DNA of 64,000 nucleotides from an uncultured Sphingomonadaceae bacterium (GTDB lineage: Bacteria; Pseudomonadota; Alphaproteobacteria; Sphingomonadales; Sphingomonadaceae). A program made the position numbers and the translations under genes. The stretch is from assembly GCA_947503245.1 (NCBI GenBank), contig CANNCV010000001.1, positions 1,549,501-1,613,500 of the forward strand. Reading direction: 5' to 3'. This document shows, piece after piece, positions 28,834 to 38,286 of the stretch. How positions within the stretch are numbered: the first letter of the stretch is position 1; each line of letters begins with the position of its first letter. The notes beneath the pieces were generated by a model that saw only the letters and a program-made list of their open reading frames with translations, had not been told where the DNA came from and did no database searches.

Positions 28834-30591
28834 ATGAAAGCCATGGACGGGAATAATGACGCTGGCGAAAGCTACATAGCGGATAGCGGCGATATGAATC
28901 GCGCAATATGGCCAGCAAAGCCTTTCATATTATCGATATTATTAGCGGTTTGCGGCTTTCTCTATTGGGCTTTGTTGGGCCAACATATTCGGACTTTCGG
29001 TACGCAGGCTGAGCAATATCAGTATGCAATGGGCACATTTATCGTTTTTGGCGGGTTGGCCGTAGCATTTTCTCTGGAGCGCGATCGCTGGCTTTGGTCG
29101 GTGGTTTTTGGCCTCGCTTGGGGCGTGGTGCTGGCTGGTGTCGCCTATTGGGTTGGTGGATATAGCCAATATGGTTTTGAATGGAATTTTGCTTTTGGTG
29201 CAGGAATATTTGCGCTGATCATCGCAACACCCATTTTCCAAACTTTGCGTGACAATCCTAGCGAAAACCAACGCGCGCTCAGCTATGATCGGCTGCATTT
29301 CTACAGTTGGTCTGATACGGTTATAGGCTTTAGTGCACTGGCCTTTACGGGGCTAAGTTGGCTTTTAATATGGCTGATCGCGCTGCTCTTTGAACTGATA
29401 GGTCTCAGATTCTTAAGGGATCTTTTGGACAGCGCCCCTTTCGGCTGGGCATTTAGCGGGGCTGCTTTTGGCGCGGCATTGGGCATCTTGCGAGAAAATG
29501 ACCGTATATTGGGCCTTTTGCAAAATGTCGTATTGATCGTCTTGTCGATTTTGGCCCCCTTTTTGGCCTTTGCTTTAGGACTATTCCTTGTCTCCTTGAT
29601 CTTCACTGGACTGGATGGATTATGGTCCTCAACCAAATCCGCAACGCCAATATTGATCAGCTGCGCAGTGGGCGCGGTCATTTTGGCCAATGCGGTCATT
29701 CGCAATAATGAGGGTGAGGCCAGCCAGTCCAAAATTCTGCGCATTTCCGCGATCATATTGGCCGTGGCTATTTTGCCATTGGCTATTATTGCGGTGGTTT
29801 CGACCGGCCTACGCATAGAACAACATGGCCTGACGCCCGAACGCCTTTGGGGGCTTTTGGTTGTTGCTATTGGCGTTGCTTATGGTTTGGCATATTGGGT
29901 CAGCGTCACCCGTGCTGTGATGGTAAAAAATGTCTTTGGTTGGGCGGGTTTCGTTCGTTCAGCCAATACCAAACTTGCCATCGGCCTATGTTTGGTTGCT
30001 TTGTTTTTGTCGCTGCCGCTGCTCGATTTTGGCGCAATATCCGCGCGTGATCAATTATCACGGCTTGATGCAGGCAAAGTGTCGGAAGCGCAATTTGACT
30101 ATTATGCTTTGGCCAATGATTTTGGACCCACTGGACGATCAATGGCAAAGCAAATGGCCGCAGGAGATGGCGAACGCGCGAGTTGGGCGAAAAAGGCGTT
30201 GGCCACTAACAACCGCTGGGAATATCGAAAAGAGACCAAAATTGATCGTAAAGTCAACATCACTATAGCACAGGAAGGGAGGCCCTTGCCTGATGATTTG
30301 CGTGAGAAAGTGCGGTTATCGAATGAATGCAATATGCTAAGCTGTACTGCGATATGGGCGGATGATGACTATGTTATCGTGCTGGGAAAGAACTGCGCGG
30401 GGTGTAACGTAGCCCAATCTGCATATTCTCTAAGTGATGGAGAATGGGAAGAAGATAGCGATTATTCTTATGGCTATAATGACGGCGATCGTTTGAAAGA
30501 CCTCGCCGCCGATGCCAAGGTTGAAATACGCACCATCGAACGCCGTCAAGTCTATGTTGATGGCAAGCCTGTGGGCAGATATTTTAAATAA
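28834..30591 (+). CDS. DUF4153 domain-containing polytopic membrane protein
   Basis: 585 residues. About 11-12 hydrophobic segments fill residues 25-410, matching the DUF4153 group of integral membrane proteins, and the C-terminal ~170 residues are soluble, with a Cys cluster (ECNMLSCTAIW and GKNCAGCNVAQ) that could form disulphides in the periplasm. GGGGGA directly abuts the ATG at 28834, so ATG 28843, nine bases further, may be the real start. Stands alone between the divergent DUF3089 gene and gatC. Function unknown. Confidence 0.75.
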   Translation: MKAMDGNNDAGESYIADSGDMNRAIWPAKPFILSILLAVCGFLYWALLGQHIRTFGTQAEQYQYAMGTFIVFGGLAVAFSLERDRWLWSVVFGLAWGVVLAGVAYWVGGYSQYGFEWNFAFGAGIFALIIATPIFQTLRDNPSENQRALSYDRLHFYSWSDTVIGFSALAFTGLSWLLIWLIALLFELIGLRFLRDLLDSAPFGWAFSGAAFGAALGILRENDRILGLLQNVVLIVLSILAPFLAFALGLFLVSLIFTGLDGLWSSTKSATPILISCAVGAVILANAVIRNNEGEASQSKILRISAIILAVAILPLAIIAVVSTGLRIEQHGLTPERLWGLLVVAIGVAYGLAYWVSVTRAVMVKNVFGWAGFVRSANTKLAIGLCLVALFLSLPLLDFGAISARDQLSRLDAGKVSEAQFDYYALANDFGPTGRSMAKQMAAGDGERASWAKKALATNNRWEYRKETKIDRKVNITIAQEGRPLPDDLREKVRLSNECNMLSCTAIWADDDYVIVLGKNCAGCNVAQSAYSLSDGEWEEDSDYSYGYNDGDRLKDLAADAKVEIRTIERRQVYVDGKPVGRYFK

Positions 30592-30660
30592 ATTAAGATT
30601 TTTGCGGTTAGCCTAAGCAAAGCGCTTGAAGCACACACAGCGCTTTGCTAGCGGCAGGGC

Positions 30661-30963
30661 ATGTCTGTAGATAAAGAACAAGTCCGCAAAATTGCCGGTT
30701 TGGCGCGCATCGCGATGAGCGATGATGAAATTGACGCGCTGGTGCCGGAGCTTAACAATATTCTCGGCTGGGTCGAGCAATTGGGTGAGGTTGATGTCAC
30801 GGGCATCGCGCCCATGGCTTCTGTGATTCCTAGCAAGACCTTGCTGCGTGAGGATGTGATCAATGCCGACCCGCAAACCGGCGGCAATGTTCGTGATAAG
30901 GTGCTGGCCAATGCGCCTGTGGCTGAACATGGCTTTTTTGCCGTTCCGAAAGTGATTGAATAA
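30661..30963 (+). CDS. gatC: aspartyl/glutamyl-tRNA amidotransferase subunit C
   Basis: 100 residues, typical Gat[38 protein letters not shown] start and the C-terminal LREDVI and [17 protein letters not shown] block. GatC stabilises GatA in the GatCAB complex, which converts mischarged Glu-tRNA-Gln and Asp-tRNA-Asn. Its stop shares one base with the gatA start. Confidence 0.95.
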   Translation: MSVDKEQVRKIAGLARIAMSDDEIDALVPELNNILGWVEQLGEVDVTGIAPMASVIPSKTLLREDVINADPQTGGNVRDKVLANAPVAEHGFFAVPKVIE

Positions 30964-32459
30964 TGAGTGATCTGACTGATCTTGGCATCAAGCAAATTCG
31001 CGATGGCGTGCGCAGCGGTGAATTTTCCGCGCGTGAAGTGGCTGAGGCGCATATTGATAAGGTCGCGGCCGCCAAACCGCTTAACGCGTTCCTGATCGAA
31101 ACGCCTGACCATGCTCTGGCTGCGGCTGATAGCGCGGACAAGGCCAAAGCGGCTGGCGATGATCTGGCCCCATTGGCAGGTGTGCCGATTGGCATGAAAG
31201 ACCTGTTCTGCACAAAGGGCGTGATGGCGCGTTCATGCAGTCAGATTTTGGAAGGTTTTACCCCGCAATATGAATCCACAGTATCAGGCAAATTATTTGC
31301 TGCTGGTGCCGGAATGTTGGGCAAGCTGAACATGGACCAGTTCGCCATGGGCTCTTCAAATGAGACCAGCGCTTATGGCAATGTGGTTAGCCCGTGGCGC
31401 CGAAGTGACGCCAATGGGAACAAAGCCAATACCGATATGTCGCCCGGCGGCTCATCCGGCGGATCGTCCTCTGCGGTTTCGGCGCGGCTGTGCCCCGGAG
31501 CAACGGGCACAGATACGGGCGGGTCTATCCGTCAGCCAGCGGCTTTTACGGGTATTTCGGGCATCAAACCAACCTATGGCCGCTGCTCGCGCTGGGGTAT
31601 TATTGCCTTTTCCAGCTCGCTTGATCAGGCCGGTTCAATGGCGCGTGATGTGACGGATTGTGCAATCATGCTGGAGGCGATGGCGGGTTATGACCCCAAA
31701 GACGCAACCTCTCTCGACGCGCAAGTGCCCAATTGGGAAGCTGCACTGAGCGGTGACCTAAAGGGCAAGCGCGTTGGCATTCCCAAAGAATATCGCATCG
31801 ATGGTACGTCTGAAGAAATTAACGCACTATGGGATCAGGGCGCACAATGGCTGCGTGATGCAGGTGCTGAAGTGGTGGAGGTATCGCTGCCGCACACGCA
31901 ATATGCGCTGCCAGCCTATTATATCATCGCGCCAGCAGAGGCATCGTCCAATCTCGCCCGTTATGACGGCGTGCGCTATGGCGCGCGTGAATTGCCGGAA
32001 GGGGCAGGACTGCAAGATATGTACGCAGCAACCCGCGCTGCCGGTTTCGGGGATGAGGTGAAACGCCGCATCATGATCGGTACTTATGTGCTGTCCGCTG
32101 GTTTTTATGATGCCTATTACACACAGGCGCAAAAGGTCCGCGCACTGATCGCGCGCGATTTTGAGCGTGTGTGGGAGCATTGCGATGTCATTCTGACGCC
32201 GACTGCGCCTAGCGCATCATTCGGTTTGGGTGAGAAAACAGACGATCCACTGTCCATGTATTTGAACGATGTGTTCGCGGTGCCCGCATCTCTTGCCGGT
32301 CTGCCCGCAATGTCTGTGCCCGGCGGTCTGAGCAGCGAAGGCTTGCCACTTGGTCTGCAAATTGTTGGCAAAGCAATGGATGAGCAGGGCGTGCTGAACG
32401 CTGGTCTGGCGATAGAACAACGCGCAAGCTTCACAGCGCGTCCGGCGCAATGGTGGTGA
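30963..32459 (+). CDS. gatA: aspartyl/glutamyl-tRNA amidotransferase subunit A
   Basis: 498 residues of the amidase-signature family. The catalytic Lys lies in [10 protein letters not shown], and the Ser cluster is [34 protein letters not shown]. GatA hydrolyses glutamine to provide ammonia. The C-terminus FTARPAQWW looks complete, so the downstream GIY-YIG gene, which overlaps its last ten bases in another frame, has not damaged it. Confidence 0.97.
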   Translation: MSDLTDLGIKQIRDGVRSGEFSAREVAEAHIDKVAAAKPLNAFLIETPDHALAAADSADKAKAAGDDLAPLAGVPIGMKDLFCTKGVMARSCSQILEGFTPQYESTVSGKLFAAGAGMLGKLNMDQFAMGSSNETSAYGNVVSPWRRSDANGNKANTDMSPGGSSGGSSSAVSARLCPGATGTDTGGSIRQPAAFTGISGIKPTYGRCSRWGIIAFSSSLDQAGSMARDVTDCAIMLEAMAGYDPKDATSLDAQVPNWEAALSGDLKGKRVGIPKEYRIDGTSEEINALWDQGAQWLRDAGAEVVEVSLPHTQYALPAYYIIAPAEASSNLARYDGVRYGARELPEGAGLQDMYAATRAAGFGDEVKRRIMIGTYVLSAGFYDAYYTQAQKVRALIARDFERVWEHCDVILTPTAPSASFGLGEKTDDPLSMYLNDVFAVPASLAGLPAMSVPGGLSSEGLPLGLQIVGKAMDEQGVLNAGLAIEQRASFTARPAQWW

Positions 32460-32917
32460 AAACGATACATTGTGGAGGATTAGAATTTAAACATATCTGT
32501 AAAATAGAAGTCTGCCGTAATGATCAAGGTGAAATTTTAGAGCATTTTCCTCAGTCAAGATATTCTAAGGCAGCCACAACTCAACTGCATAAATATGGTA
32601 GTGGACCGTTTGTAAAATTCACAATCGCCAAAAGTTTTAATAAGTCTGGTGTTTATATTATTACGGTAAATAATCAGAAAAAATATGTTGGAGAAACAAA
32701 GGATCTCACAAAGCGATATAATTCAGGTTATGGAAATATTTCACCAAGAAATTGCTTTAAAGGCGGGCAAGAGACCAACTGTCGTCTTAACTTCAACATA
32801 TATAATGAAATGAAAGAAGGAAATCAGGTTGATCTTTGGTTTTTTGAGACCTTCGATTTCAAAACTATTGAAAACCAATTGAGAGCAAAGAATAGACTCG
32901 AATGGAACAGAGTATGA
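32450..32917 (+). CDS. GIY-YIG nuclease-domain protein inserted in gatCAB
   Basis: 155 residues. The N-terminal ~62 are of unknown type. The C-terminal part is a GIY-YIG nuclease: GVYII (67-71), KYVGET (78-83), an Arg in the KRY position (R89), a catalytic-position Glu in TIENQLRAK (E141) and the closing WN (152-153). Base composition is strikingly AT-rich against its neighbours (for example 15 G+C in 32641-32700). It overlaps the gatA end by 10 bases and the gatB ATG by four, so all three can be translationally coupled. The family includes homing endonucleases and UvrC-like repair proteins; there is no intron or intein signature here, so free-standing nuclease is the safest statement. Acquisition by transfer is inferred. 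Confidence 0.85.
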   Translation: MVVKTIHCGGLEFKHICKIEVCRNDQGEILEHFPQSRYSKAATTQLHKYGSGPFVKFTIAKSFNKSGVYIITVNNQKKYVGETKDLTKRYNSGYGNISPRNCFKGGQETNCRLNFNIYNEMKEGNQVDLWFFETFDFKTIENQLRAKNRLEWNRV

Positions 32918-34410
32918 GCGAATACAGAATCCAGGGCGCAACGGGTGAGTGGGAGGTCATTATTGGCCTTGAGGTCCATGCCCAGATTACGACACAGTCA
33001 AAGCTCTTTTCTGGCGCGGCGACGGAATTTGGTGCAGAGCCGAACACACAGGTTTCGCTTGTTGATGCAGCAATGCCCGGCATGCTGCCCGTGCCAAACC
33101 GTGAGTGTATCCGTCAGGCCGTGCGCACCGGCATGGCCATTAATGCAGAAATTCACAAATGGTCGCGCTTTGACCGCAAAAACTATTTTTATGCCGATTT
33201 GCCGCAAGGCTATCAGATCAGCCAGCTTTACCACCCGATAGTGGGTGAGGGGCAGATTGAGGTTTCGCTTGATGAAAAGAAGCCTGATGCGCCGGGCAAG
33301 ACGATCGGTATTGAGCGCATTCATGTGGAGCAAGATGCGGGCAAGCTGATGCATGACCAGCATCCGACCATGTCTTATGTCGATCTAAACCGCTCTGGCG
33401 TCGCGCTGATGGAAATCGTCTCGCGTCCGGATATGCGCAGCCCGTTAGAAGCAGCTGCCTATGTGCGCAAATTGCGCTCTATCTTGCGTTATGTCGGCTC
33501 TTGTGATGGCAATATGGAGCAGGGGTCCATGCGCGCCGATGTCAATGTTTCCGTGCGCAAACCAGGTGAAGAACTTGGTACACGCACAGAGACCAAGAAT
33601 GTGAACTCCATGCGCTTTATCGCGCAAGTGATCGAATATGAGGCGCAGCGTCAGGTTGATGTGATTGAAGGCGGCGGCGCAATTGTTCAGGAAACACGCC
33701 TGTTCGACCCAGATAAAGGTGAGACACGTTCTATGCGCTCAAAAGAAGATGCGCATGATTATCGCTACTTTCCTGACCCTGATTTGCTGCCGGTTGAGCT
33801 GGATGAGGCGTTTTTGGAAGAATGCCGTCAATCGCTGCCCGAACTGCCCGACGCCAAGCGCGCACGTTATGAGGGTGAACTCGGTCTAACCGCCTATAAT
33901 GCCGCTGTTTTGACCGCCGAAGTCGATACCGCGCAGCGTTTTGAAGCATTATTGGTGTCAACCGCCACGGCCATTGGCAAGCCAGAAGCGAAAATCGCTA
34001 CGCAAGCGGCCAATTGGATTTTGTCAGTCGCACCGGGCGTCATCAAATCCTTGGGCGATGATGCGAATTTGGAGCATAATAGCCCAGCCGCAAATGCCGC
34101 TATATTGGCCATGGTTGATAAAGGCAGTGTCTCAGGCAGTCAGGCCAAGCAGGTTTATGAAATCCTGCTAAAAACGGGCCGTGAGCCAAGCGAAATCGCC
34201 GAAACTGAAGGCTTGCAACAAACCTCCGATACCGGAGCGATTGAAGCGGTTATTGCGGACATACTCGCCAAAAATGAAGACAAGGTCGCGCAATATAAAG
34301 GCGGTAAAGACAAGCTGTTCGGCTTTTTCGTCGGGCAGACAATGAAGGCAATGCAAGGCAAGGCCAATCCGCAGATTGTGAATGAGCTGCTGAAAAAAGC
34401 TTTGGGTTAA
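32914..34410 (+). CDS. gatB: aspartyl/glutamyl-tRNA amidotransferase subunit B
   Basis: 498 residues from ATG at 32914, which overlaps the GIY-YIG stop (ATGA); an ATG at 32902 would add four residues. GatB signature: [51 protein letters not shown], and a C-terminal YqeY-like tail domain (about 360-498). It holds and phosphorylates the mischarged tRNA. The N-terminus is intact despite the inserted upstream gene. Confidence 0.97.
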   Translation: MSEYRIQGATGEWEVIIGLEVHAQITTQSKLFSGAATEFGAEPNTQVSLVDAAMPGMLPVPNRECIRQAVRTGMAINAEIHKWSRFDRKNYFYADLPQGYQISQLYHPIVGEGQIEVSLDEKKPDAPGKTIGIERIHVEQDAGKLMHDQHPTMSYVDLNRSGVALMEIVSRPDMRSPLEAAAYVRKLRSILRYVGSCDGNMEQGSMRADVNVSVRKPGEELGTRTETKNVNSMRFIAQVIEYEAQRQVDVIEGGGAIVQETRLFDPDKGETRSMRSKEDAHDYRYFPDPDLLPVELDEAFLEECRQSLPELPDAKRARYEGELGLTAYNAAVLTAEVDTAQRFEALLVSTATAIGKPEAKIATQAANWILSVAPGVIKSLGDDANLEHNSPAANAAILAMVDKGSVSGSQAKQVYEILLKTGREPSEIAETEGLQQTSDTGAIEAVIADILAKNEDKVAQYKGGKDKLFGFFVGQTMKAMQGKANPQIVNELLKKALG

Positions 34411-34462
34411 ATTGGCCTGCTGGCTGTAAAATAGCCACCTAAAAGCTGAACGCATAAAATAA

Positions 34463-34496
34463 AAAGGGCACGCCGCTTTTCATCGGCGTGCCCTTT
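34463..34496. terminator. bidirectional terminator between gatB and the exported-protein genes
   Basis: A 10-bp perfect stem (34466-34475 with 34484-34493), extended by A:T pairs, has an 8-base loop. T-runs exist on both sides, so it can end gatB on plus and the gene at 34515-35255 on minus. Confidence 0.9.
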
Positions 34497-34514
34497 CTTC
34501 ATTCGGTAATGTTC

Positions 34515-35255
34515 TTATTTTAAACGCTTTTTCTTCGCAAATTCCTGAAAATTCTCGACGAAAGCGCGGCGCAAATCTTCTTCTGCCATTTCACTTTCTT
34601 CAGGTGTTTTGGGCGGGAAGTGTTTTAGTCCATTGCCGCCGCGGCCTTTGACCAGCTTTGCCTCAGTCACACCATCACGGAAATCTTTAAAAATATAGCG
34701 ATTGTTGAGCGAGCGGCCATAAATAGCCGCCTTATGATAAAAATTCTGGGTAATGATCAGCTCAAAATAACAAGGGGCTTGTGAATCGCTAAGCCGTGTT
34801 TTTTGCTTGGTATAGACTTTGCGATCTTGCAAAGCATCTTGGTAGATAATTTGCGCAGGCGGCAAGTTCATTTCTTCTATGAGGTTCATGGATTTCATCG
34901 CATAAACCTGCATTTCAGGGCCAAGCGCATCGCGAAGATAATCGCCTTCGCTTTTGTTTTTCCCGTCATTCGCTGCCGCATCGGCAAGAGCGCCGACAAT
35001 CCCAAAGCCGGATAGCCAGCCTGTTGTTTGTGCTTCACCTTCAGGTGAGGGGAAAACATGCAATTCACATTCCGGCACCGGAGCCGATTCTGGAGCAACT
35101 GCTGCCGTTTGGGCGACAGCTTCAACTGTTTCAACGGCTTCTTGAATGGGCGCTGTTGCAGTCTCTACTGTTTCAGTGTCTTGTGCAGCAACACCTGAAG
35201 ATAGCCCTCCCAGCAAGGCTGTCGCTGAAATCACAGCTACATATTTGTTTCTCAT
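34515..35255 (-). CDS. exported protein of unknown function
   Basis: 246 residues from ATG at 35255; AAGGAGG lies eight bases before it, whereas the GTG at 35261 is too close. A cleavable signal peptide (MRNKYVAVISATALLGGLSSGVAAQ) is followed by a Thr/Ala/Val-rich linker and a globular region with CELHVFPSPEG at its start and a basic C-terminus (KKKRLK). No named family recognised. It is 23 bases after another exported protein gene, so the two may be co-transcribed. Confidence 0.7.
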   Translation of the reverse strand: MRNKYVAVISATALLGGLSSGVAAQDTETVETATAPIQEAVETVEAVAQTAAVAPESAPVPECELHVFPSPEGEAQTTGWLSGFGIVGALADAAANDGKNKSEGDYLRDALGPEMQVYAMKSMNLIEEMNLPPAQIIYQDALQDRKVYTKQKTRLSDSQAPCYFELIITQNFYHKAAIYGRSLNNRYIFKDFRDGVTEAKLVKGRGGNGLKHFPPKTPEESEMAEEDLRRAFVENFQEFAKKKRLK

Positions 35256-35278
35256 ACTCACTTCCTCCTTCGTATGGT

Positions 35279-36247
35279 TTATTTCTCACTGTCTCCAGCC
35301 AAAGCAGTGCCCTCTGCAACGGCTTGCTCCGTCGCAGGTTCGGTCTTGTCACTCGCTCCTAAAGATGTTGTCATTGCGCTGACGGCCTCATCACTTTGAT
35401 CCGATATTATGGCTTTTGTTGAAGCTGACGTTTTTTCAGCGTTATCAATAACAGCTGGCGGCGCAAAAACAGGTTCGGGCCTAACATCATTATTTTGAGG
35501 TATCGAAATTTCAAAATCTGATAATATTGTGCCTTTCAGCTCCTGTCCTTCTGGCATGTAGCCTTCTTTGCCTTTCACAAAGCCAGAGAATATGCCGACG
35601 GCCATCCAAGTAGCAATTACGGCTCCATTATTATTCTTGCCCTCTTGGCGGAAACGACCGCGTACCGGCACATCAATATCGCCTACTTCAATGGCTTTCA
35701 GTTTAATGTCTAATAGACCAGCACGGCCAAAGCCGCCATTATCATTGGCAAAAGCGACTACACCATAACCCTTGGAACCCGCGGCTATGGCAATGTCCTC
35801 ACCAACCATAACGTCCTCCAACACGGTGACGAAGAACTCATCGCCAGCCTCAGTCGTTTTGCTGGACATTTCCTCATCGAGGAAGACTTTCACTTTTGTA
35901 CCACGGGGAATGATAACGGATTTAACTGCAGCTACATTTTCAGAGGGATTATCCTCTGCTTCAAAAGGTGCCGCAACCGCATTCTTTGCAGATACATTGC
36001 TTGGCAAGGCAGAACTGGATTCGACTTCATTATAGAAGCCGTCCTCGTCCTGTTGCTCAATATTGGTTGTTTCCGACAAAATCACTTCGTCAGATGGTTC
36101 AATCACGCTTTCATCAGTAGTTTTACCGGTCAATTGCGCATTTAATGGAGCCTGATAACCGCACAGAGCGGCCAAGCTAAATGTCAAAGCAATATTGCGC
36201 GCATGAATATCTGCGCTGCCTAGCGTATTTTCTTTTGTATATTTCAA
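35279..36247 (-). CDS. exported protein with a beta-rich IPRGTKVKVFLDEE-type domain
   Basis: 322 residues from a TTG at 36247, the only start in front of the hydrophobic N-terminal segment; a G-run is about 7 bases upstream. After a linker, the region from about residue 110 to 245 (IPRGTKVKVFLDEEMSS...AGDEFFVTVLEDV...IAAGSKGYGVV) resembles a beta-rich domain seen in exported hypothetical proteins of several phyla. The C-terminus is low-complexity, rich in Ala/Ser/Glu. No function can be assigned. Confidence 0.65.
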   Translation of the reverse strand: MKYTKENTLGSADIHARNIALTFSLAALCGYQAPLNAQLTGKTTDESVIEPSDEVILSETTNIEQQDEDGFYNEVESSSALPSNVSAKNAVAAPFEAEDNPSENVAAVKSVIIPRGTKVKVFLDEEMSSKTTEAGDEFFVTVLEDVMVGEDIAIAAGSKGYGVVAFANDNGGFGRAGLLDIKLKAIEVGDIDVPVRGRFRQEGKNNNGAVIATWMAVGIFSGFVKGKEGYMPEGQELKGTILSDFEISIPQNNDVRPEPVFAPPAVIDNAEKTSASTKAIISDQSDEAVSAMTTSLGASDKTEPATEQAVAEGTALAGDSEK

Positions 36248-36506
36248 CCCTCAGCCCCCCAGCTGCCTCAATAATTTATCGTCATTATTTGTAGAATCAA
36301 GTGATTTGTAATTACTGGAGGAATTGGTGCTTAGGATCGACTTTCCGTCAAATTTACTGATTGAGAGCGTTAGTGCGACCTTCTGAATATATTGAGTAAA
36401 TGGCCGCATTTTCAGAATCATCAACTAATTTGCTCTTATCCCTGCATTCTCGCTCTTGCCCTTTTGGTGCGGACTGTATAGACGCACGCGCTTGACCGAC
36501 ATGTAT
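36248..36506. other. gap upstream of tRNA-Leu
   Basis: Just under 260 bases, likely to hold the divergent promoters. No frame with a good start is seen; a minus-strand frame extending over 36436-36834 crosses the tRNA and the start of tig and is spurious. Confidence 0.3.
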
Positions 36507-36591
36507 GCGGGCGTGGCGGAATTGGTAGACGCGCCAGATTTAGGTTCTGGTATCGAAAGGTGTGGGGGTTCGAGTCCCTTCGCCCGCACCA
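36507..36591 (+). tRNA. tRNA-Leu (anticodon TAG)
   Basis: 85 bases including an encoded CCA. The acceptor stem GCGGGCG (36507-36513) pairs with CGCCCGC (36581-36587), the anticodon stem CCAGA/TCTGG flanks the loop TTTAGGT with anticodon TAG, the extended variable arm typical of leucine tRNA is present, and the T-arm contains GGTTCGAGTCC. It reads CUA and, by wobble, other CUN codons. Confidence 0.95.
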
Positions 36592-36660
36592 TCTCAAAAT
36601 CTTTGGTGGAATGTATGAGGTCTCATACATTCCACCAGAGAAGAGCATAAAGAGAGAATA

Positions 36661-38202
36661 ATGCAGATTGTTGAAACCCTGAACGAAGGCCTGAAACGCG
36701 GCTACACCATCACAATATCTGCGGGCGACATTGATGCCCGTGTGGATGCAGAGGTCAAGAAACTTGCACCACAAGTTAAGATGCCAGGCTTCCGTCCCGG
36801 CAAGGTGCCAGCCAATCTGATTCGCAAAATGCATGGTGAATCATTGTCACAAGATGCACTGAGCGCGGCTGTTCGCGAAGGCGTTGATCAAACCATTGCA
36901 GACAATAAATTGCGCCCTGCCATTCAACCTTCAGTTAACCTCGAAGATGGTTATGAGACTGGCAAAGACGCGGTTGTTAATATCGCTCTTGAAGTGTTGC
37001 CCGAAATTCCGGTGCCTAATATTGACGAATTGACACTTGAGCGTTTGAGCGTTGATCCGGGTGAAGAAGCAATCAATGATGCCATTGCGCGTCTGGCGGA
37101 AAGTCAGCAAAGCTATGAGGCTGGAGCCAAGACCTACAAAGCCAAAAGTGGCGATCAGGTCATTATCGACTTTGAAGGCAAGGTTGATGGCGTACCTTTT
37201 GAAGGTGGCAAAGGTGAAGCCATGGCCGTGGTTATCGGCTCCGGTCAACTTATACCAGGTTTCGAAGATCAGCTGATTGGCGTCAAAGCCAATGATGAGA
37301 AGGTTTTGAACGTAACTTTCCCTGCTGATTATAATGCGGAAAATCTGGCCGGTAAGGATGCAACTTTTGATATTGTTGTGGGCGAAGTCAAAAAGCCTGT
37401 TGCAACCAAGATCGATGACGATTTCGCCAAAGGCCTTGGTCTTGAAGGCATTGATAAGCTGAAAGAACTCATGAGCGGCCAGATTGAGCAAGAGTTGAAT
37501 GGCCTGACTCGCACGCATATGAAGCGCAAATTGCTTGATCAACTTGCCGTCAATCACGATTTTGATGTTCCACCGACAATGGTGGAAGCAGAATTTGACC
37601 AGATCTGGCAACAGCTTGAAGCCGAAGCTGCTAAGGATGAAAATCCTGAAGATGCGAAAGCCGAGATGGAGAAAGACAAAGACGAATATCGAGATATCGC
37701 GGTTCGCCGCGTACGTCTTGGCCTATTGCTGTCTGAAATCGGTCAAGCAAATGGCGTCGAAGTCAGTCAGCAAGAAATGCAAATGTTGGTTAGCCAGGCG
37801 GCTCAGCAATATCGCCCAGAAGACCGTGAGAAATTTGTCGAATATATTCAGCGTGAGCCAATGGCCGCGGCGCAGCTGCGTGCGCCAATGTATGAAGACA
37901 AAGTGGTCGATTTCTTGTTTGAGAAAGCGGAAATTTCAGAACGCAAAGTAACGCGTGAAGAGCTGGAAGCGGCCATTGAGGCGGAAGAAGACGCCGAAGC
38001 TGAAGCCAAACCGGCAAAAAAGAAAGCGGCTGCTAAAAAACCGGCAGCAAAAAAAGCGCCTGCCAAAAAAGCTCCGGCCAAAAAGGCACCAGCTAAGAAA
38101 GCCGATGCAGAGCCAGCAGCGAAAAAACCTGCTGCTAAAAAGGCGCCAGCGAAAAAGCCTGCCGCCAAAAAGGCTCCTGCAAAAAAAGCTGATACGAAAT
38201 AA
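36661..38202 (+). CDS. tig: trigger factor with long Lys/Ala C-terminal tail
   Basis: 513 residues. The N-terminal ribosome-binding domain contains KMPGFRPGKVPANLIRKMHG, the central FKBP-like PPIase domain lies at about 155-245 (GDQVIIDFEGKVDGVPFEGG; GSGQLIPGFEDQLIG), and a helical chaperone domain follows. Residues 450-513 are a repeat-rich basic tail built of KKAPA/KKPAA units, unlike the classical E. coli protein, reminiscent of histone-H1-like tails and predicted disordered. Trigger factor is the ribosome-associated chaperone; the tail might add RNA contacts. clpP and clpX follow, as usual, with an extra ClpP gene in between. Confidence 0.95.
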   Translation: MQIVETLNEGLKRGYTITISAGDIDARVDAEVKKLAPQVKMPGFRPGKVPANLIRKMHGESLSQDALSAAVREGVDQTIADNKLRPAIQPSVNLEDGYETGKDAVVNIALEVLPEIPVPNIDELTLERLSVDPGEEAINDAIARLAESQQSYEAGAKTYKAKSGDQVIIDFEGKVDGVPFEGGKGEAMAVVIGSGQLIPGFEDQLIGVKANDEKVLNVTFPADYNAENLAGKDATFDIVVGEVKKPVATKIDDDFAKGLGLEGIDKLKELMSGQIEQELNGLTRTHMKRKLLDQLAVNHDFDVPPTMVEAEFDQIWQQLEAEAAKDENPEDAKAEMEKDKDEYRDIAVRRVRLGLLLSEIGQANGVEVSQQEMQMLVSQAAQQYRPEDREKFVEYIQREPMAAAQLRAPMYEDKVVDFLFEKAEISERKVTREELEAAIEAEEDAEAEAKPAKKKAAAKKPAAKKAPAKKAPAKKAPAKKADAEPAAKKPAAKKAPAKKPAAKKAPAKKADTK

Positions 38203-38223
38203 TCCGCCTTTTATGAGGCAAAG

Positions 38224-38252
38224 AAAAAGGGGGCTAGCTGGCCCCCTTTTTT
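38224..38252. terminator. terminator after tig
   Basis: GGGGGC (38229-38234) pairs with GCCCCC (38241-38246) with a 6-base loop; the stem is extended by A:T pairs and ends in a T-run on the plus strand. It could also serve the convergent ClpP-like gene. Confidence 0.85.
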
Positions 38253-38286
38253 GTTTGTAACATTGTGCCGATGTCAGACAGATATA

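Noticed and set aside
36436-36834. 132-codon minus-strand frame crossing tRNA-Leu
   Set aside because: Spans the tRNA and the start of tig; both are better supported.
37848-38168. Ala/Phe-rich minus-strand frame over the trigger-factor tail
   Set aside because: A mirror of the KKAPA repeat coding; hydrophobicity is an artefact of the antisense of Lys/Ala codons.
38008-38200. Periodic DNA repeat considered as a CRISPR or satellite array
   Set aside because: Period follows codons of the KKAPA repeats; no spacers or conserved repeat unit.
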